A stretch of DNA of 5,919 nucleotides, taken from the NCBI GenBank assembly GCA_016186375.1, contig JACPLS010000023.1:1-5919 (forward strand), written 5' to 3'. The position numbers and the translations under genes are program-made. The DNA is from Candidatus Pacearchaeota archaeon. GTDB taxonomy: Archaea; Nanobdellota; Nanobdellia; Pacearchaeales; GW2011-AR1. The notes under the pieces are model-generated. The model saw only the letters and a list, made by a program, of their open reading frames with translations, ran no database searches and was not told the DNA's origin. Shown piece by piece: positions 5,655 through 5,919 of this stretch (position 1 is the first letter of the stretch; every line of letters starts with the position of its first letter).

Positions 5655-5919
5655 ATGGAACTTAAAAAAATAAACTGGATTGGTATAGGATTTGGATTGG
5701 CGATTATTATAGTTGCACTTTTATTTTTCTCCCAGGAGAAAGACCGCAATCTATTATTGTTCTTGGTTGGAATTGCACTTACGATAATCGCTCTTCCTTT
5801 CGTTTTCAGAGTTATTTTAGAAAATAAGAGAGAACAACAAATTTCAGAGATGTTCCTAGAATTTTCGAGGAATCTGGCAGAAAGCGTTAATACTGGAACA
5901 CCTATAAGCAAGAGCATAA
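5655..5919 (+). CDS. Second TadC/FlaJ-like membrane protein, N-terminal part (runs off the window)
   Basis: The ATG at 5655 follows the previous stop by one base and opens a frame that stays open to the window end (88 residues visible). Two membrane helices are predicted at about 8-25 and 33-53, separated by a short charged turn (SQEKDRN). After a Lys/Arg/Gln-rich juncture (ENKREQQ) comes EMFLEFSRNLAESVNTGTPI (65-84), the start of a T2SS F cytoplasmic domain, equivalent to residues 79-99 of the preceding protein. The two genes are therefore tandem paralogue-like halves of a platform, as with TadB and TadC in bacteria. The rest of the F domain and two further helices are expected downstream. 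On the opposite strand the long frame covering this stretch is only a shadow. Confidence 0.88.
   Translation, partial: MELKKINWIGIGFGLAIIIVALLFFSQEKDRNLLLFLVGIALTIIALPFVFRVILENKREQQISEMFLEFSRNLAESVNTGTPISKSI

Overview
The window looks like AT-rich archaeal DNA, most likely from a small-genome DPANN-type lineage (Woesearchaeota or Pacearchaeota-like; this placement is inference). Three points support it. Arginine is coded mostly by AGA/AGG. Three separate A/T-rich TATA-like boxes are each centred about 24-26 bases before an ATG, the layout of leaderless archaeal transcripts. The proteins belong to the archaeal type IV pilus/archaellum-like (TadA/FlaI plus TadC/FlaJ) secretion superfamily. No Shine-Dalgarno motif is evident before any start. 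All convincing genes are on the + strand.

Layout. Bases 1-345 hold the C-terminal end of a beta-rich protein of unknown function, possibly a pilin-like or surface subunit. Its stop is followed at once by a TATA box and then a 1024-residue gene (376-3450). That gene encodes a type II/IV secretion ATPase (VirB11/TadA/FlaI/KlbA type) interrupted by a complete 516-residue intein (979-2526) with both splicing blocks and a LAGLIDADG homing endonuclease. Precise removal of the intein rebuilds the motif LPDG-SRVNAT and leaves a 508-residue ATPase of normal family size. Next come a T-rich tract and a short spacer with a doubtful 24-codon ORF. A compact vapBC-type toxin-antitoxin pair follows (AbrB/MazE-like antitoxin at 3612-3833, PIN-domain toxin at 3826-4212), with its own promoter and a candidate autoregulatory operator.

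The second half (4304-5919) is a tightly packed operon with its own leaderless promoter. It contains a 53-residue helical protein, a 140-residue coiled-coil protein, a four-helix TadC/FlaJ-like membrane platform protein and the start of a second TadC/FlaJ-like protein that runs off the window. The genes abut or overlap (1-base gap, ATGA overlap, 1-base gap).

Working model. The ATPase powers a pilus-like or secretion fibre through a membrane platform made of two half-size TadC-like subunits, with the small coiled-coil proteins as candidate cytoplasmic adaptors. Two selfish or addictive elements sit in this locus: an intein within the motor, and a toxin-antitoxin cassette between the motor and the platform genes.
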